64,000 nt of DNA from Flectonema sp. DT1601 (Eukaryota > Euglenozoa > Diplonemea > Diplonemida > Diplonemidae), in the NCBI GenBank assembly GCA_964019425.1, contig OZ025802.1, positions 310,001 through 374,000 on the forward strand. The letters run 5' to 3'. The notes beneath the pieces are model-generated. The model saw only the letters and a program-made list of their open reading frames with translations, was not told the origin of the DNA and did no database searches. Each line of letters starts with the position of its first letter. Positions within the stretch are counted from its first letter, which is position 1. The position numbers and the translations under genes were made by a program. Below are positions 41,905 to 51,939 of this stretch, piece by piece.

Positions 41905-42330
41905 ATTTAACGATCAAGCTGAGCTGATCTTGTTTTTATTACAAATAGGGGAGCGGGAGGGATGGAAGGAATAGAGGAAAAAAAAAAGAAAAGGTTGATC
42001 AATTGGATCTGATCGTCGAGAAGAGGAAATTTTTTTAAAGGTTGATCGGTATAGCCGATCGTTGAGAAAAATAAACAGATATAAATACAATCAGTTTAAA
42101 TTAAAAAAAGAAAAAAAGATTAACGATCAAGCTGAGCTGATCTTGTTTTTATTACAAATAGGGGAGCGGGAGGGATGGAAGGAATAGAGGAAAAAAAAAG
42201 AAAAGGTTGATCAATTGGATCTGATCGTCGAGAAGAAGAAATTATTTTAAAGGTTGATCGGTATAGCCGATCGTCGAGAAAAATAAACAGATATAAATAC
42301 AATCAGTTTAAATTAAAAAAAGAAAAAAAG
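41905..42330 (+). repeat. Two tandem ~212-bp hairpin units plus start of a third
   Basis: Units begin near 41909 and 42121. A third is cut after GATTAAC near 42333, where the LINE-derived sequence takes over. Confidence 0.8.
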
Positions 42331-43955
42331 ATTAACATAGCATTAAAGTAAAATAAAAATAGAACATAAAAAATTCGTTCTTTCATTTGCTCTAATTCGT
42401 TTTCTAAAATCTGGCATTTCAAGGAAAGTTTCAGCCTTAATTTTCCTTCTTTTTTTTTGTACAAGGGGGTTTGAGAACCCATGTCAGATTGAGTTCTTAT
42501 CACTATAGCGAAATCAGCAGGAAGTGTTTGCGATCCCGTTGACATGAGTTCAGGTGGGGGAGTCTGGAAAGAGATGGAAGAAATAGAAGAGAATGACAAG
42601 GAGAGTCCAGTGAGCTCATCCTCATCTAACAAAACAGAAGGGGCCGGGGAGGAAGAACCATTGGCAACAAGTAGAATAGAAAGAGCCGATGCGTAACAAG
42701 TTTGCCAGATAAAACATTTCTCAAGCCACGATCTTTCAATGGTGAGCTTTTCGATCGTTTTCAGTTTTGTTACTTTGTGGATTTTGACTTCTTCCACAGG
42801 GAAGATTTCTTTACCATCTTTTATAAAACTTGCAGTGGCAGGTTCTTCTTTAATGCTGCGCATTAGTGGTCTTGAATGCCACGTGGGGAGGTTCCTCGTC
42901 TGGAACAGAACATATGAGCACTGTCTGGCGATTCTGGTGCATTCACAAAATAAAGCTTTTGTTGGTGCTAAAGGTGAACCGATGTGACGTGTCCAGATGT
43001 TCAGCTGGTCCATGCAGATGTTTCCTCGTACGCCAACTTCAATAGTAAAAATGTTACAGTCGAAGCCATTAGCGATGATCGAGTCTCTTAGCTTTAGGTA
43101 TTTCTTTTCCTTTAAGACATGAGAGGTTTCGAAACGATCTTCATTTGGACACGTCAGCTCCAGAATCAGTGCTCTTTTCGCAAAAAAAGAATAAATAAAA
43201 ATGTCTGGTCTTAGAGAGGACGAGACATGGCACACTTCAAGAGGAACAATTAGGCGGTTATCACCGACATCGTCGAGGATGACCCAATCATTCGCTAGTG
43301 AAAGTTCGCCTGTCTCTTTAGAAATTCTTTCTAGGGGTTTATTTTCCCCTGTTTTTAAAAAAGTTTGAGAGGGAGGCGGGAGGTTTTCTTTTCTTTTGTT
43401 GGCTTTTATTATCAACTCTTCCAAGAAGATAACAATGCGTTTTAGAACGCTGTCGTGACGCCACGTGAACCTCCCTTGTGTTAAAGAGACAGGACAGCCT
43501 GTTAAGACATGCCTGAGGGTAGGATTCACTTTGCCACACAAAACACAATTTTGGTCCACATTGGTGATGTTCCACCTCTTTAAATTATCTTGTGAGGGGA
43601 GGGTGTTTGTAACCGCTTTCAGTTGAAATGAGATATAGGCAGGATTTCCCTCCCTAAGTACCTTATTCCAGGTGAAATCGTTTATCATACATTTAGACCA
43701 CTCCTTCCACTGACCTTGGACTTGTAATTTATTCAAAGAGTTCAGTAGTTCATCTGTGGCTTCCACTTCAAAACGCTTAAGGAGATCGGGGCGAGTAGTA
43801 CGTAGATCGCGCAATCGGTGACCAAGACCAGCTGATTGCTTCGCAAGAGAACGGTAAGAAAAAAACTTAATAAGGCGCTCCCACTCAGCAGAAGCTGAAA
43901 ACTTTTTCGACCAGTTGGACGATTTCTCCATAATAACATTGTAGACACCGTGCAT
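42303..43955 (-). CDS. LINE-derived zinc knuckle and RLE endonuclease protein (550 aa frame)
   Basis: Residues ~1-110 correspond to the LINE thumb region. The knuckle CVLCGKVNPTLRHVLTGCP is at ~132-150. The nuclease core is RPDIFIYSFFAKRALILELT, then CPNED and KEKKYLKL, with Pro-Asp, Glu and Lys present. The family role is to nick the DNA target to prime reverse transcription. The last ~190 residues (Ser/Pro-rich, then helical and hydrophobic) have no counterpart in copy 1; the final part (FYVLFLFYFNAM) is AT-rich read-through. The frame is open upstream of the marked start to about 43999. It is longer than expected for a decaying fragment, which is why it is listed as a CDS; expression is unknown. 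Confidence 0.6.
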   Translation of the reverse strand: MHGVYNVIMEKSSNWSKKFSASAEWERLIKFFSYRSLAKQSAGLGHRLRDLRTTRPDLLKRFEVEATDELLNSLNKLQVQGQWKEWSKCMINDFTWNKVLREGNPAYISFQLKAVTNTLPSQDNLKRWNITNVDQNCVLCGKVNPTLRHVLTGCPVSLTQGRFTWRHDSVLKRIVIFLEELIIKANKRKENLPPPSQTFLKTGENKPLERISKETGELSLANDWVILDDVGDNRLIVPLEVCHVSSSLRPDIFIYSFFAKRALILELTCPNEDRFETSHVLKEKKYLKLRDSIIANGFDCNIFTIEVGVRGNICMDQLNIWTRHIGSPLAPTKALFCECTRIARQCSYVLFQTRNLPTWHSRPLMRSIKEEPATASFIKDGKEIFPVEEVKIHKVTKLKTIEKLTIERSWLEKCFIWQTCYASALSILLVANGSSSPAPSVLLDEDELTGLSLSFSSISSISFQTPPPELMSTGSQTLPADFAIVIRTQSDMGSQTPLYKKKEGKLRLKLSLKCQILENELEQMKERIFYVLFLFYFNAMLIFFSFFNLN

Positions 43956-43984
43956 GTCAGAGTCCTGTGAGGATCTGAGGATGT

Positions 43985-44200
43985 CTAGTTTAATAAGTGG
44001 GTAGATGGGGGAAAACGTGACTTATAGTCCTTAAATTCCTTACTAAACTTACAGTTACGTCTAAAATGCGCAACTGGACCTTTGAGGTATGTCTCAAAAC
44101 ATAAAGGACATTTGGCTACTAAAGTTTTATCCCCATCCAGAGCCGATCTCGAAATAGCCTCTTGCAAAGCCTCGGGGGCTGGGTTGGCTGAGAGATGGTT
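43985..44200 (-). pseudogene. LINE copy 2: N-terminal zinc-finger part
   Basis: Contains CPLCFETYLKGPVAHFRRNC, a C2HC/C2H2-like finger of the kind found at the N-terminus of R2-type LINEs, where it recognises target DNA. The frame ends in TAG a few residues after the finger, at the deletion join. Confidence 0.7.
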
Positions 44201-44230
44201 GCCAGTATCTTTATGACACCGCCGGCCCGG

Positions 44231-44613
44231 TGTTTCTTTTTTTTTTTGTTGTGAAGTAGCAATAATAAAAAAAAAAAAAAAAATAGAAAAGAGAATGGCT
44301 CAGAAACAATATCGATGAGTTAAGATCTTTTTTTTTAAACTATTCCTTTTTTTTTTAATTTCGGGCAGCTAACCCTAGAGTTTTTTTTTGGTAAATACTG
44401 TTTAAAGGAAAACGAGCTACGCTCTAAAACAGAAAAATCGGAGTAACTACTTGTTTATAATATATATTTTGATAAATAATGTGGTTGGCAAATGAATGCC
44501 GAAGAGGCAACTTGAGAAAAGCAATTGGATGAGAAGAAACATTGGGTCTTATAAAGCAAAGGAGATAGAGGGGCCTAAAAAGACCGCAGAGTGGATAGCT
44601 CCACAAAAAGCTG
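44231..44613. other. Leader of LINE copy 2, no gene
   Basis: Homopolymer-rich (A run near 44268-44282, T runs at 44237, 44328 and 44347). Right of it, at 44614-44653, is a 40-bp copy of the AATTTCG tag. Confidence 0.5.
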
Positions 44614-44653
44614 AATTTCGATAAAGTGGGAAGTAACGGACTGGGAGCTTTTG
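44614..44653 (+). repeat. Short LINE-3'-tag copy
   Basis: Matches the first 40 bp of the large repeat (AATTTCGATAAAGTGGGAAG and on to GCTTTTGGC), joined directly to an internal part of a P repeat (TATCAACGCACAAC). Confidence 0.75.
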
Positions 44654-45401
44654 GCTATCAACGCACAACATTGGTGGTCTCTACTAGACCCTGAGTGATC
44701 CCACTGGATCTCTCATCGTTCATAGTACCTATGTGAAGTTATAAAATCAAAGGTAAACTATGAACTACAAATGACTTAGCCTGTTATTATAATGCCACAG
44801 GCAGGCCCTGCATTCAGCAACTATCCAGCAGTGCTTGAATGTCCTGATCTTCTTCTAAAAAAAAGAAAGAAAAACAAAACTGTAGCTGGGATCACTCAGG
44901 ATCAACAGACTACCAATGCTACCTGTTGTACTTGCTCACTATGGGGGGTGATGCCAAACACCCAGAAGTACTAAACTGCTTTCCTTCTTGCTGCCCAGGG
45001 GTTTCTGACCAGAACTAATAGAAAATAAAAACAGATGGGAAACATTAAAAAGTAAAATGAATATAACTGAAGTTAAACAAGAATGTTGGTCCTAGACAAG
45101 ACCTTAAACTGACTAACCGGTCTTAATTTTAACTAAGTGTTAACCTAGTTTCCTAGTTTCTAATATGAAATCTTTTTTCTTTTTTTTTCTTTTTGAACAA
45201 AATGTAATTATTAATGTAAAAAAATGAAGAAACAGACCAGAACAGATAGAGAATAAAAAAGAAAAGATAATTGCAAGAGTTATTGTAGTAAAAGATTACA
45301 AATAAAAAAAAAATGCAAGTATCAACACATGATCGAGATACACCAGCAGCTAACAAACAACATAAAATTGAAGATCAGTTGCCAGAGTATTTCAACCATG
45401 G
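44654..45401 (+). repeat. P-family repeat copy, with a foreign segment
   Basis: Plus-oriented. Around 45085-45220 it carries a stretch related, in reverse, to the right part of the large satellite repeat (GTTGGTCCTAGACAAGACC and the TAATTATTAATG region). Confidence 0.72.
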
Positions 45402-46469
45402 AATTTCGATAAAGTGGGAAGTAACGGACTGGGAGCTTTTGGCTCCTGCCCTATTCCCGATGTAAACTTTCTTTTTATTTTTTATTTTTTTTAACAGGCC
45501 CAAAGGGCGACAATGATGGTTGCTGACCAAGGAATAATATTCAAATGAATTTTCGTTTCAAAGAAACGAACAGAATTAAGAGAGAGGCAGAGAAAAAAAA
45601 GAAAAAAAAGAAAGAAAAGAAAAAAGAAAAAAAATATGAAGAGGAAATAATCAAACATGAAAAAAAAAAAAAAAAAAAATATATAAATAAAAAAAACGTT
45701 GTATGAAAAAGGAAAAAAAAAAATAAAGACCAGAAAAGGAAAGAGAAAATGAAAAGGTATAATATTATTGTGGGGATATGAGGGATAGCAGGGAGATGCT
45801 CTTTTTTATTTTTTTTATTTTTTTTTTTTTTATTTATTATTTAAAAAAAAAAGGAAACAATCAGTTTAGCGTCTCGATCAGGACGGAAAATAGAAATTAA
45901 TCGACATAGTCGATCGATAGAAAAAAAAACAATGATAACATTGTTTATTCTTTTTTTTTTTTTTTTTTTTTTTTTAAATCCTTTTAATTATTTTAAAGAA
46001 AAAACTCCCGTTTAGCGTCTTGACCAGGACAGAAAATAGAAAGTAATCGACATAGTCGATCGATAAAAAAAAAACAATGATAACATTGTTTATTCCTTTT
46101 TTTTTTTTTTTTTTTTTAACTTTTTATTTATTTCTTAAAGAAAAAACAATCAGTTTAGCGTCCTGACCAGGACGGAAAATAGAAAGTAATCGACATAGTC
46201 GATCGATAAAAAAAACAATGATAACATTGTTTATTCATTTTTTTTTTTTTTTTTTTTTTTTATCTTTTTATTTATTTTTTAAAGAAAAACAATCAGTTTA
46301 GCGTCCTGACCAGGACGGAAAATAGAAATTAGTCGACACAGTCGATCGATAAGAAACAATGATAACATTGTTTATTCATTTTTTTTTTTTTTTTTTATAT
46401 TCTTTTTATTAATTTTTAAAAAAAAAAAAAAACAATCAGTTTAGCGTCTTGACCAGGACGGAAATAGAA
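45402..46469. repeat. Large satellite-bearing repeat, copy 3 (truncated on the right)
   Basis: The left end is identical in start to copies 1 and 2; the copy ends inside the satellite (at GACGGAAATAGAAA), where a P fragment begins. It contains satellite array 3 (45800-46469, about 4 units). Confidence 0.8.
45800..46469. repeat. AT-rich hairpin satellite, array 3, about 4 units
   Basis: Same unit as in arrays 1 and 2; the first unit has the CTCGATCAGGACGG variant found in the first unit of both other arrays. Confidence 0.9.
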
Positions 46470-46825
46470 ATACTCGCCCCTCTGGCAGGGATTATCCCAG
46501 ACTTGTCCTTTAATTTAGTTGGACACCATGGCTTACAACCCTTCCAGAGGGAAGCACCATTATGACTTCTATTTTTTTTCTTCAAGAAAATCATAAGGTG
46601 GTAACAAAGAAAAATGCTAAGAGGAACCCCCTATTAACACCTAAGACATCTAAACTGCAGCCCAGCTTAATGCCCAATGCACTAACAGGTCATTCCCTCA
46701 CACTCAGATCAAAAAATCAAAGTTCAGAGTGCATCTTAGCATGAATGAGAGAATTTCCTCCCGCTTTTTTTGAACAAAAGGGATAGGAGAAGGGATAGAA
46801 AACGAACATAACAATAAGATTCTAA
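46470..46825 (+). repeat. P-family repeat, right part
   Basis: Plus-oriented piece from TACTCGCCCCTCTGGCAGGG on. Its first ~190 bp are matched by an inverted copy at 47645-47860. Confidence 0.75.
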
Positions 46826-46975
46826 ACCTGCCAGCTCCACAAACAGTTTGCAAAACTTACCATCTCCACACACAAAGTTTTAAAAAACCCGCCTGCTCCA
46901 GACGCAAAGATTTAAAAACCTGCCATCCACACAAAGTTTGAAAAACTTGCCAGCTCCACACGCAAAGTTTTAAAG
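46826..46975 (+). repeat. Minisatellite, ~31-bp unit, about 5 units (array 3)
   Basis: Same unit family as the arrays at 26459 and 27139. Confidence 0.85.
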
Positions 46976-47644
46976 ACAGGAAGGGAGAAGAGAGGGAGAG
47001 GATAGAGGTTCTCTCCCCAGACCCGAGCAGGAAAGCGAAGAGGAAGAGACGCAAGCAGAAGGAACCGGAGCCAGTGGAGGGCACCACGAGGGAACAGGCG
47101 CCGCGGAGTTACAACAGGAAACCCACACTGCGTCGGGTAGGTAAGGGAGACACACCCGACACAATGGGGTACGCACACGGGCCCCCGGGCTCCCTGACCT
47201 CGTTCACAGACGCGGGCGTACGCCCGGAGCCGGCGGAACGAGACGGACAAGGTGTGGCAGGAGCAGAGTTGGTCACAAGGTCGTCGTCACAGAGTGAGAA
47301 AAGCACCCAAGGAGAGATGAGGGAGAGAGAAGGGGATCCAACGCGAAGGGTCCTGGACTTCTCGTCGAAAGGGGGAAGGCGCTAGGGACTCCACGAAGGA
47401 GGTCTCAAGAGTTGAGGAAAAGACAGAGCCAAGACCCCAGAGCCAACCCAAAACACATGGTAGAGGACGAGGGAGAACAAGAGCGGGAGCGAGGTTAGAA
47501 ACGTGACCAAAGCCCCTGCGAAGCAGGAGACACAACCTGCAACCAGACCCCCCCAAAAGAAAAAAAACCCCGGTCAACGAGGCAAACTCGGACCAAAACA
47601 TGCTTTTCACCCCCCCCCCCAGGAAACACCGACCAGTGGAGCCA
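46976..47644. other. GC-rich segment of unknown origin
   Basis: About 670 bp with much higher GC than the surroundings and almost no A/T runs. Open frames exist on both strands (47074-47385 plus, 47287-47760 minus); the plus frame is Arg/Gly/Pro/Thr-rich. No recognised protein. It sits inside an inverted pair of P fragments. It could be captured foreign or host DNA. Confidence 0.4.
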
Positions 47645-48105
47645 AAGGCCGCACACATGGGCTGCAGTTTAGATGTCTTAGGTGTTAATAAGGGGTTCCT
47701 CTTAGCATTTTTCTTTGTTCCCACCTTATGATTTTCTTGAAGAAAAAAAATAGAAGTCATAATGGTGCTTCCCTCTGGAAGGGTTGTAAGCCATGGTGTC
47801 CAACTAGATTAAAGGACAAGTCTGGGATAATCCCTGCCAGAGGGGCGAGTATTCTACCATGGTTGAAATACTCTGGCAACTGATCTTCAATTTTATGTTG
47901 TTTGTTAGCTGCTGGTGTATCTTGATTATGTGTTGGTACTTGCATTTTTTTATTTGTAATCTTCTATTACAATTCTCTTTCTGTTCTGGTCTGTTACTTC
48001 ATTTGTCTTGTTTAACTTCAGTTATATCCATTTTACTTTTTATTGTTTCCCATCTACTTTTTATTTTCTATTAGTTCTGGTCAGAAACTCCTGGGCAGCA
48101 AGGAG
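47645..48105 (-). repeat. P-family repeat, inverted piece
   Basis: Mirror of part of 46470-46670 and of 48781-49070. Confidence 0.75.
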
Positions 48106-48106
48106 T

Positions 48107-49220
48107 TGAATTTCCAGGTGAGATTTGGACTGTTAGCTTTTGGCTAAGGCCCTCCCTGAAGAGCAAGAACAAAAAAACTACTCACACCTGAAGAAAACAT
48201 ACACAAAGAACACACTGTAAGCTGTGTGTGTATTTTGTGTTTGTCACAACAGGAGAGAAAAGAAAGAATGTCAAGGTTGGTCACCTTGCCTATCAACGCA
48301 CAACATTGGTGGTCTCTACTAGACCCTGAGTGATCCCACTGGATCTCTCATCGTTCATAGTACCCTGTGTGAAGTTATAAAATCAAAGGTAAACTATGAA
48401 CTACAAATGACTTAGCCTGTTATTATAATGCCACAGGCAGGCCCTGCATTCAGCAACTATCCAGCAGTGCTTGGATGTCCTGATCTTCTTCTAAAAAAAA
48501 GAAAGAAAAACAAAACTGTAGCTGGGATCACTCAGGATCAACAGACTACCAATGCTACCTGTTGTACTTGCTCACTATGGGGGGTGATGCCAAACACCCA
48601 GAAGTACTTAACTGCTTTCCTTCTTGCTGCCCAGGAGTTTCTGACCAGAACTAATAGAAAATAAAAAGTAGATGGGAAACAATAAAAAGTAAAATGGATA
48701 TAACTGAAGTTAAACAAGACAAATGAAGTAACAGACCAGAACAGAAAGAGAATTGTAATAGAAGATTACAAATAAAAAAATGCAAGTATCAACACATGAT
48801 CAGGATACACCAGCAGCTAACAAACAACATAAAATTGAAGATCAGTTGCCAGAGTATTTCAACCATGGTAGAATACTCGCCCCTCTGGCAGGGATTATCC
48901 CAGACTTGTCCTTTAATTTAGTTGGACACCATGGCTTACAACCCTTCCAGAGGGAAGCACCATTATGACTTCTATTTTTTTTCTTCAAGAAAATCATAAG
49001 GTGGGAACAAAGAAAAATGCTAAGAGGAACCCCCTATTAACACCTAAGACATCTAAACTGCAGCCCAGCCTATGCCCAATGCACTAACAGGTCATTCCCT
49101 CACACTCAGATCAAAAAATCAAAGTTCAGAGTGCATCTTAGCGTGAATGAGAGAATTTCCTCCCGCTCATTTTGAACAAAAGGGATAGGAGAAGGGATAG
49201 AAAACGAACATAAAAATAAA
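48107..49220 (+). repeat. P-family repeat, best full copy (~1.1 kb)
   Basis: Starts GAGTTGAATTTCCAGGTGAG and runs through all segments seen in the other pieces to AACGAACATAAAAATAAAAT. It has two small recurrent frames (48428-48664 and 48780-48968) without known domains. No transposase, RT or terminal inverted repeats were found, so its class is unknown. Confidence 0.75.
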
Positions 49221-49440
49221 ATTCTAAGTGAGAAACACTTAGCAGAAACACTTAGCAGCTTTTAAGGAGCTGAAAAGCAAAAAAAAAATCTAAGTGAGAA
49301 ACACTTAGTAGAAACAATTTGTAGCTAATTAAGCTGAAAATAAAAAAATAAAAAATTTCTAAGTGAGAAATACTTAGCAACTTTTAGAACAAATATTTCA
49401 GTAAATAACCTGTAATGATTAAACCATTACAAGTTTGATG
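49221..49440 (+). repeat. Cluster of small hairpins
   Basis: Three copies of CTAAGTGAGAAACACTTAG or close variants (7-bp stem CTAAGTG, loop AGAAA) at about 49228, 49292 and 49361, each followed by an AGC...GCT element. A fourth hairpin, TGTAATG...CATTACA, lies near 49410. It lies between two P copies. Confidence 0.75.
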
Positions 49441-49457
49441 CCAAAACTGACAAGGAC

Positions 49458-50425
49458 TGAGTTGAATTTCCAGGTGAGATTTGGACTGTTAGCTTTTGGC
49501 TAAGGCCCTCCCTGAAGAGCAAGAACAAAAAAACTACTCACACCTGAAGAAAACATACACAAAGAACACACTGTAAGCTGTGTGTGTATTTTGTGTTTGT
49601 CACAACAGGAGAGAAAAGAAAGAATGTCAAGGTTGGTCACCTTGCCTATCAACGCACAACATTGGTGGTCTCTACTAGACCCTGAGTGATCCCACTGGAT
49701 CTCTCATCGTTCATAGTACCCTGTGTGAAGTTATAAAATCAAAGGTAAACTATGAACTACAAATGACTTAGCCTGTTATTATAATGCCACAGGCAGGCCC
49801 TAACAAACAACATAAAATTGAAGATCAGTTGCCAGAGTATTTCAACCATGGTAGAATACTCGCCCCTCTGGCAGGGATTATCCCAGACTTGTCCTTTAAT
49901 TTAGTTGGACACCATGGAAAGCAGTTTAGTACTTCTGGGTGTTTGGCATCACCCCCCATAGTGAGCAAGTACAACAGGTAGCATTGGTAGTCTGTTGATC
50001 CTGAGTGATCCCAGCTACAGTTTTGTTTTTCTTTCTTTTTTTTAGAAGAAGATCAGGACATCCAAGCACTGCTGGATAGTTGCTGAATGCAGGGCCTGCC
50101 TGTGGCATTATAATAACAGGCTAAGTCATTTGTAGTTCATAGTTTACCTTTGATTTTATAACTTCACATAGGTACTATGAACGATGAGAGATCCAGTGGG
50201 ATCACTCAGGGTCTAGTAGAGACCACCAATGTTGTGCGTTGATAGGCAAGGTGACCAACCTTGACATTCTTTCTTTTCTCTCCTGTTGTGACAAACACAA
50301 AATACACACACAGCTTACAGTGTGTTCTTTGTGTATGTTTTCTTCAGGTGTGAGTAGTTTTTTTGTTCTTGCTCTTCAGGGAGGGCCTTAGCCAAAAGCT
50401 AACAGTCCAAATCTCACCTGGAAAT
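49458..50425. repeat. Mosaic of P-family pieces, plus then minus
   Basis: 49458-49800 is plus-oriented from the P start, then joins directly to a later P segment (49801-49918), then to a minus-oriented copy (49919-50425) ending at the P start. The whole is a rearranged inverted pair. Confidence 0.75.
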
Positions 50426-50722
50426 TCAACTCTTATAAAAATCAAAGGCCGCCCCCCAACCCAAGAAAAGGATGAAAAACTTTCAAGCGAAAAAACTTGA
50501 CGTCCGTACGCCCCAGAGATCAAAGGACGGACGACTCACACCCCCTTCTTTCGCCCCATTTTATTTACTGGTACAGCGACAAATGTAAAGCTGGGTAGAC
50601 GACGAATTATCTTTTGTGCACAGAGACAAGGGATCCATGAGAACAAAGGATCAAGAGAAGAAGTGCACATTCCCCCTTCCCAAACCCAGAAACATGAGAA
50701 CTCATTAAATTGAAGGGTCATG
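50426..50722. other. Unique segment between P copies
   Basis: About 300 bp of less AT-rich sequence that I cannot match elsewhere in the window. No convincing gene. Confidence 0.4.
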
Positions 50723-51500
50723 TCTGCCAGAGGGGCGAGTATTCTACCATGGTTGAAATACTCTGGCAACTGATCTTCAATTTTATGTTGTTTGTTAGCT
50801 GCTGGTGTATCTTGATTATGTGTTGATACTTGCATTTTTTTATTTGTAATCTTCTATTACAATTCTCTTTCTGTTCTGGTCTGTTACTTCATTTGTCTTG
50901 TTTAACTTCAGTTATATCGATTTTACTTTTTATTGTTTCCCATCTACTTTTTATTTTCTATTAGTTCTGGTCAGAAACTCCTGGGCAGCAAGAAGGAAAG
51001 CAGTTTAGTACTTCTGGGTGTTTGGCATCACCCCCCGTAGTGAGCAAGTACAACAGGTAGCATTGGTAGTCTGTAGATCCTGAGTGATCCCAGCTACAGT
51101 TTTGTTTTTCTTTCTTTTTTTTAGAAGAAGATCAGGACATCCAAGCACTGCTGGATAGTTGCTGAATGCAGGGCCTGCCTGTGGCATTATAATAACAGGC
51201 TAAGTCATTTGTAGTTCATAGTTTACCTTTGATTTTATAACTTCACACAGGGTACTATGAACGATGAGAGATCCAGTGGGATCACTCAGGGTCTAGTAGA
51301 GACCACCAATGTTGTGCGTTGATAGGCAAGGTGACCAACCTTGACATTCTTTCTTTTCTCTCCTGTTGTGACAAACACAAAATACACACACAGCTTACAG
51401 TGTGTTCTTTGTGTATGTTTTCTTCAGGTGTGAGTAGTTTTTTTGTTCTTGCTCTTCAGGGAGGGCCTTAGCTAAAAGCTAACAGTCCAAATCTCACCTG
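50723..51500 (-). repeat. P-family repeat copy
   Basis: Minus-oriented, continuous from GCCAGAGGGGCGAG to the CCAAATCTCACCTGG end. Confidence 0.78.
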
Positions 51501-51780
51501 GAAATTAAACTCTTTCAAGTCGAAAAATGCTTAAATGCTGAAGAAGACTGTCGTCCCCAGCTCGCGGGTTTTCCCTGTCGCTGTATGTCGAGACAACGAT
51601 CAGGGTCAGTAGAAAGATTGTACAAATTTGTTGTATAATGAGAGAGGACAAAGAAAGTAGTTTCCATTTTATCTTCCCGAAAAAAAAAAAAAAAAAAAAA
51701 AAAAAAAGATATCAAATATTTCTATCCCTTTATCAGTTCTCACACCCCTGTCTTCATCACAAGAAAACTTATATTTAAAT
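51501..51780. other. Unique segment between P copies
   Basis: Unmatched sequence with a long A run (51680-51706). No gene seen. Confidence 0.4.
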
Positions 51781-51938
51781 TTTCTCTCCTGTTGTGACAA
51801 ACACAAAATACAAACACAGCTTACAGTGTGTTCTTTGTGTATGTTTTCTTCAGGTGTGAGTAGTTTTTTTGTTCTTGCTCTTCAGGGAGGGCCTTAGCCA
51901 AAAGCTAACAGTCCAAATCTCACCTGGAAATTCAACTC
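51781..51938 (-). repeat. P-family repeat, terminal piece
   Basis: The last ~160 bp of P, ending AATCTCACCTGGAAATTCAACTC, right before the fossil gag-like region. Confidence 0.78.
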
Positions 51939-51939
51939 A

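Larger units (their letters stand above)
42303..44230 (-). mobile_element. RLE-class LINE, copy 2: zinc finger plus endonuclease, no reverse transcriptase
   Basis: Read right to left. An N-terminal zinc finger (about 43985-44200, CPLCFETYLKGPVAHFRRNC) is followed directly by the thumb/C-terminal half (from IKLDIL near 43990), zinc knuckle and restriction-like endonuclease. The whole RT palm and fingers are missing. Compared with copy 1 the join lies just before the conserved IKLD...NWSKK stretch, and the zinc-finger frame is offset from the C-terminal frame at the join. The C-terminal frame is 550 codons and undisturbed, and extends ~190 residues past the end of copy 1. It is either a deletion derivative mobilised in trans or an element on the way to another use. 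Confidence 0.82.
38246..44600. repeat. Large satellite-bearing repeat, copy 2, with LINE coding part
   Basis: The left end is the same as in copy 1 (AATTTCGATAAGTGGGAAG, one base shorter). Leader, satellite array (38640-41260), GGTATCTC repeats and ~212-bp hairpin units follow in the same order. Then, without a break, comes the 3' part of an RLE LINE read right to left (42303-44230). This is the only copy in the window where coding sequence is attached to the satellite part. Confidence 0.75.

Noticed and set aside
48428-48968. Recurring 60-80-codon frames in P repeats
   Set aside because: Same reasoning; no domain, no conserved start context, broken at every mosaic joint.
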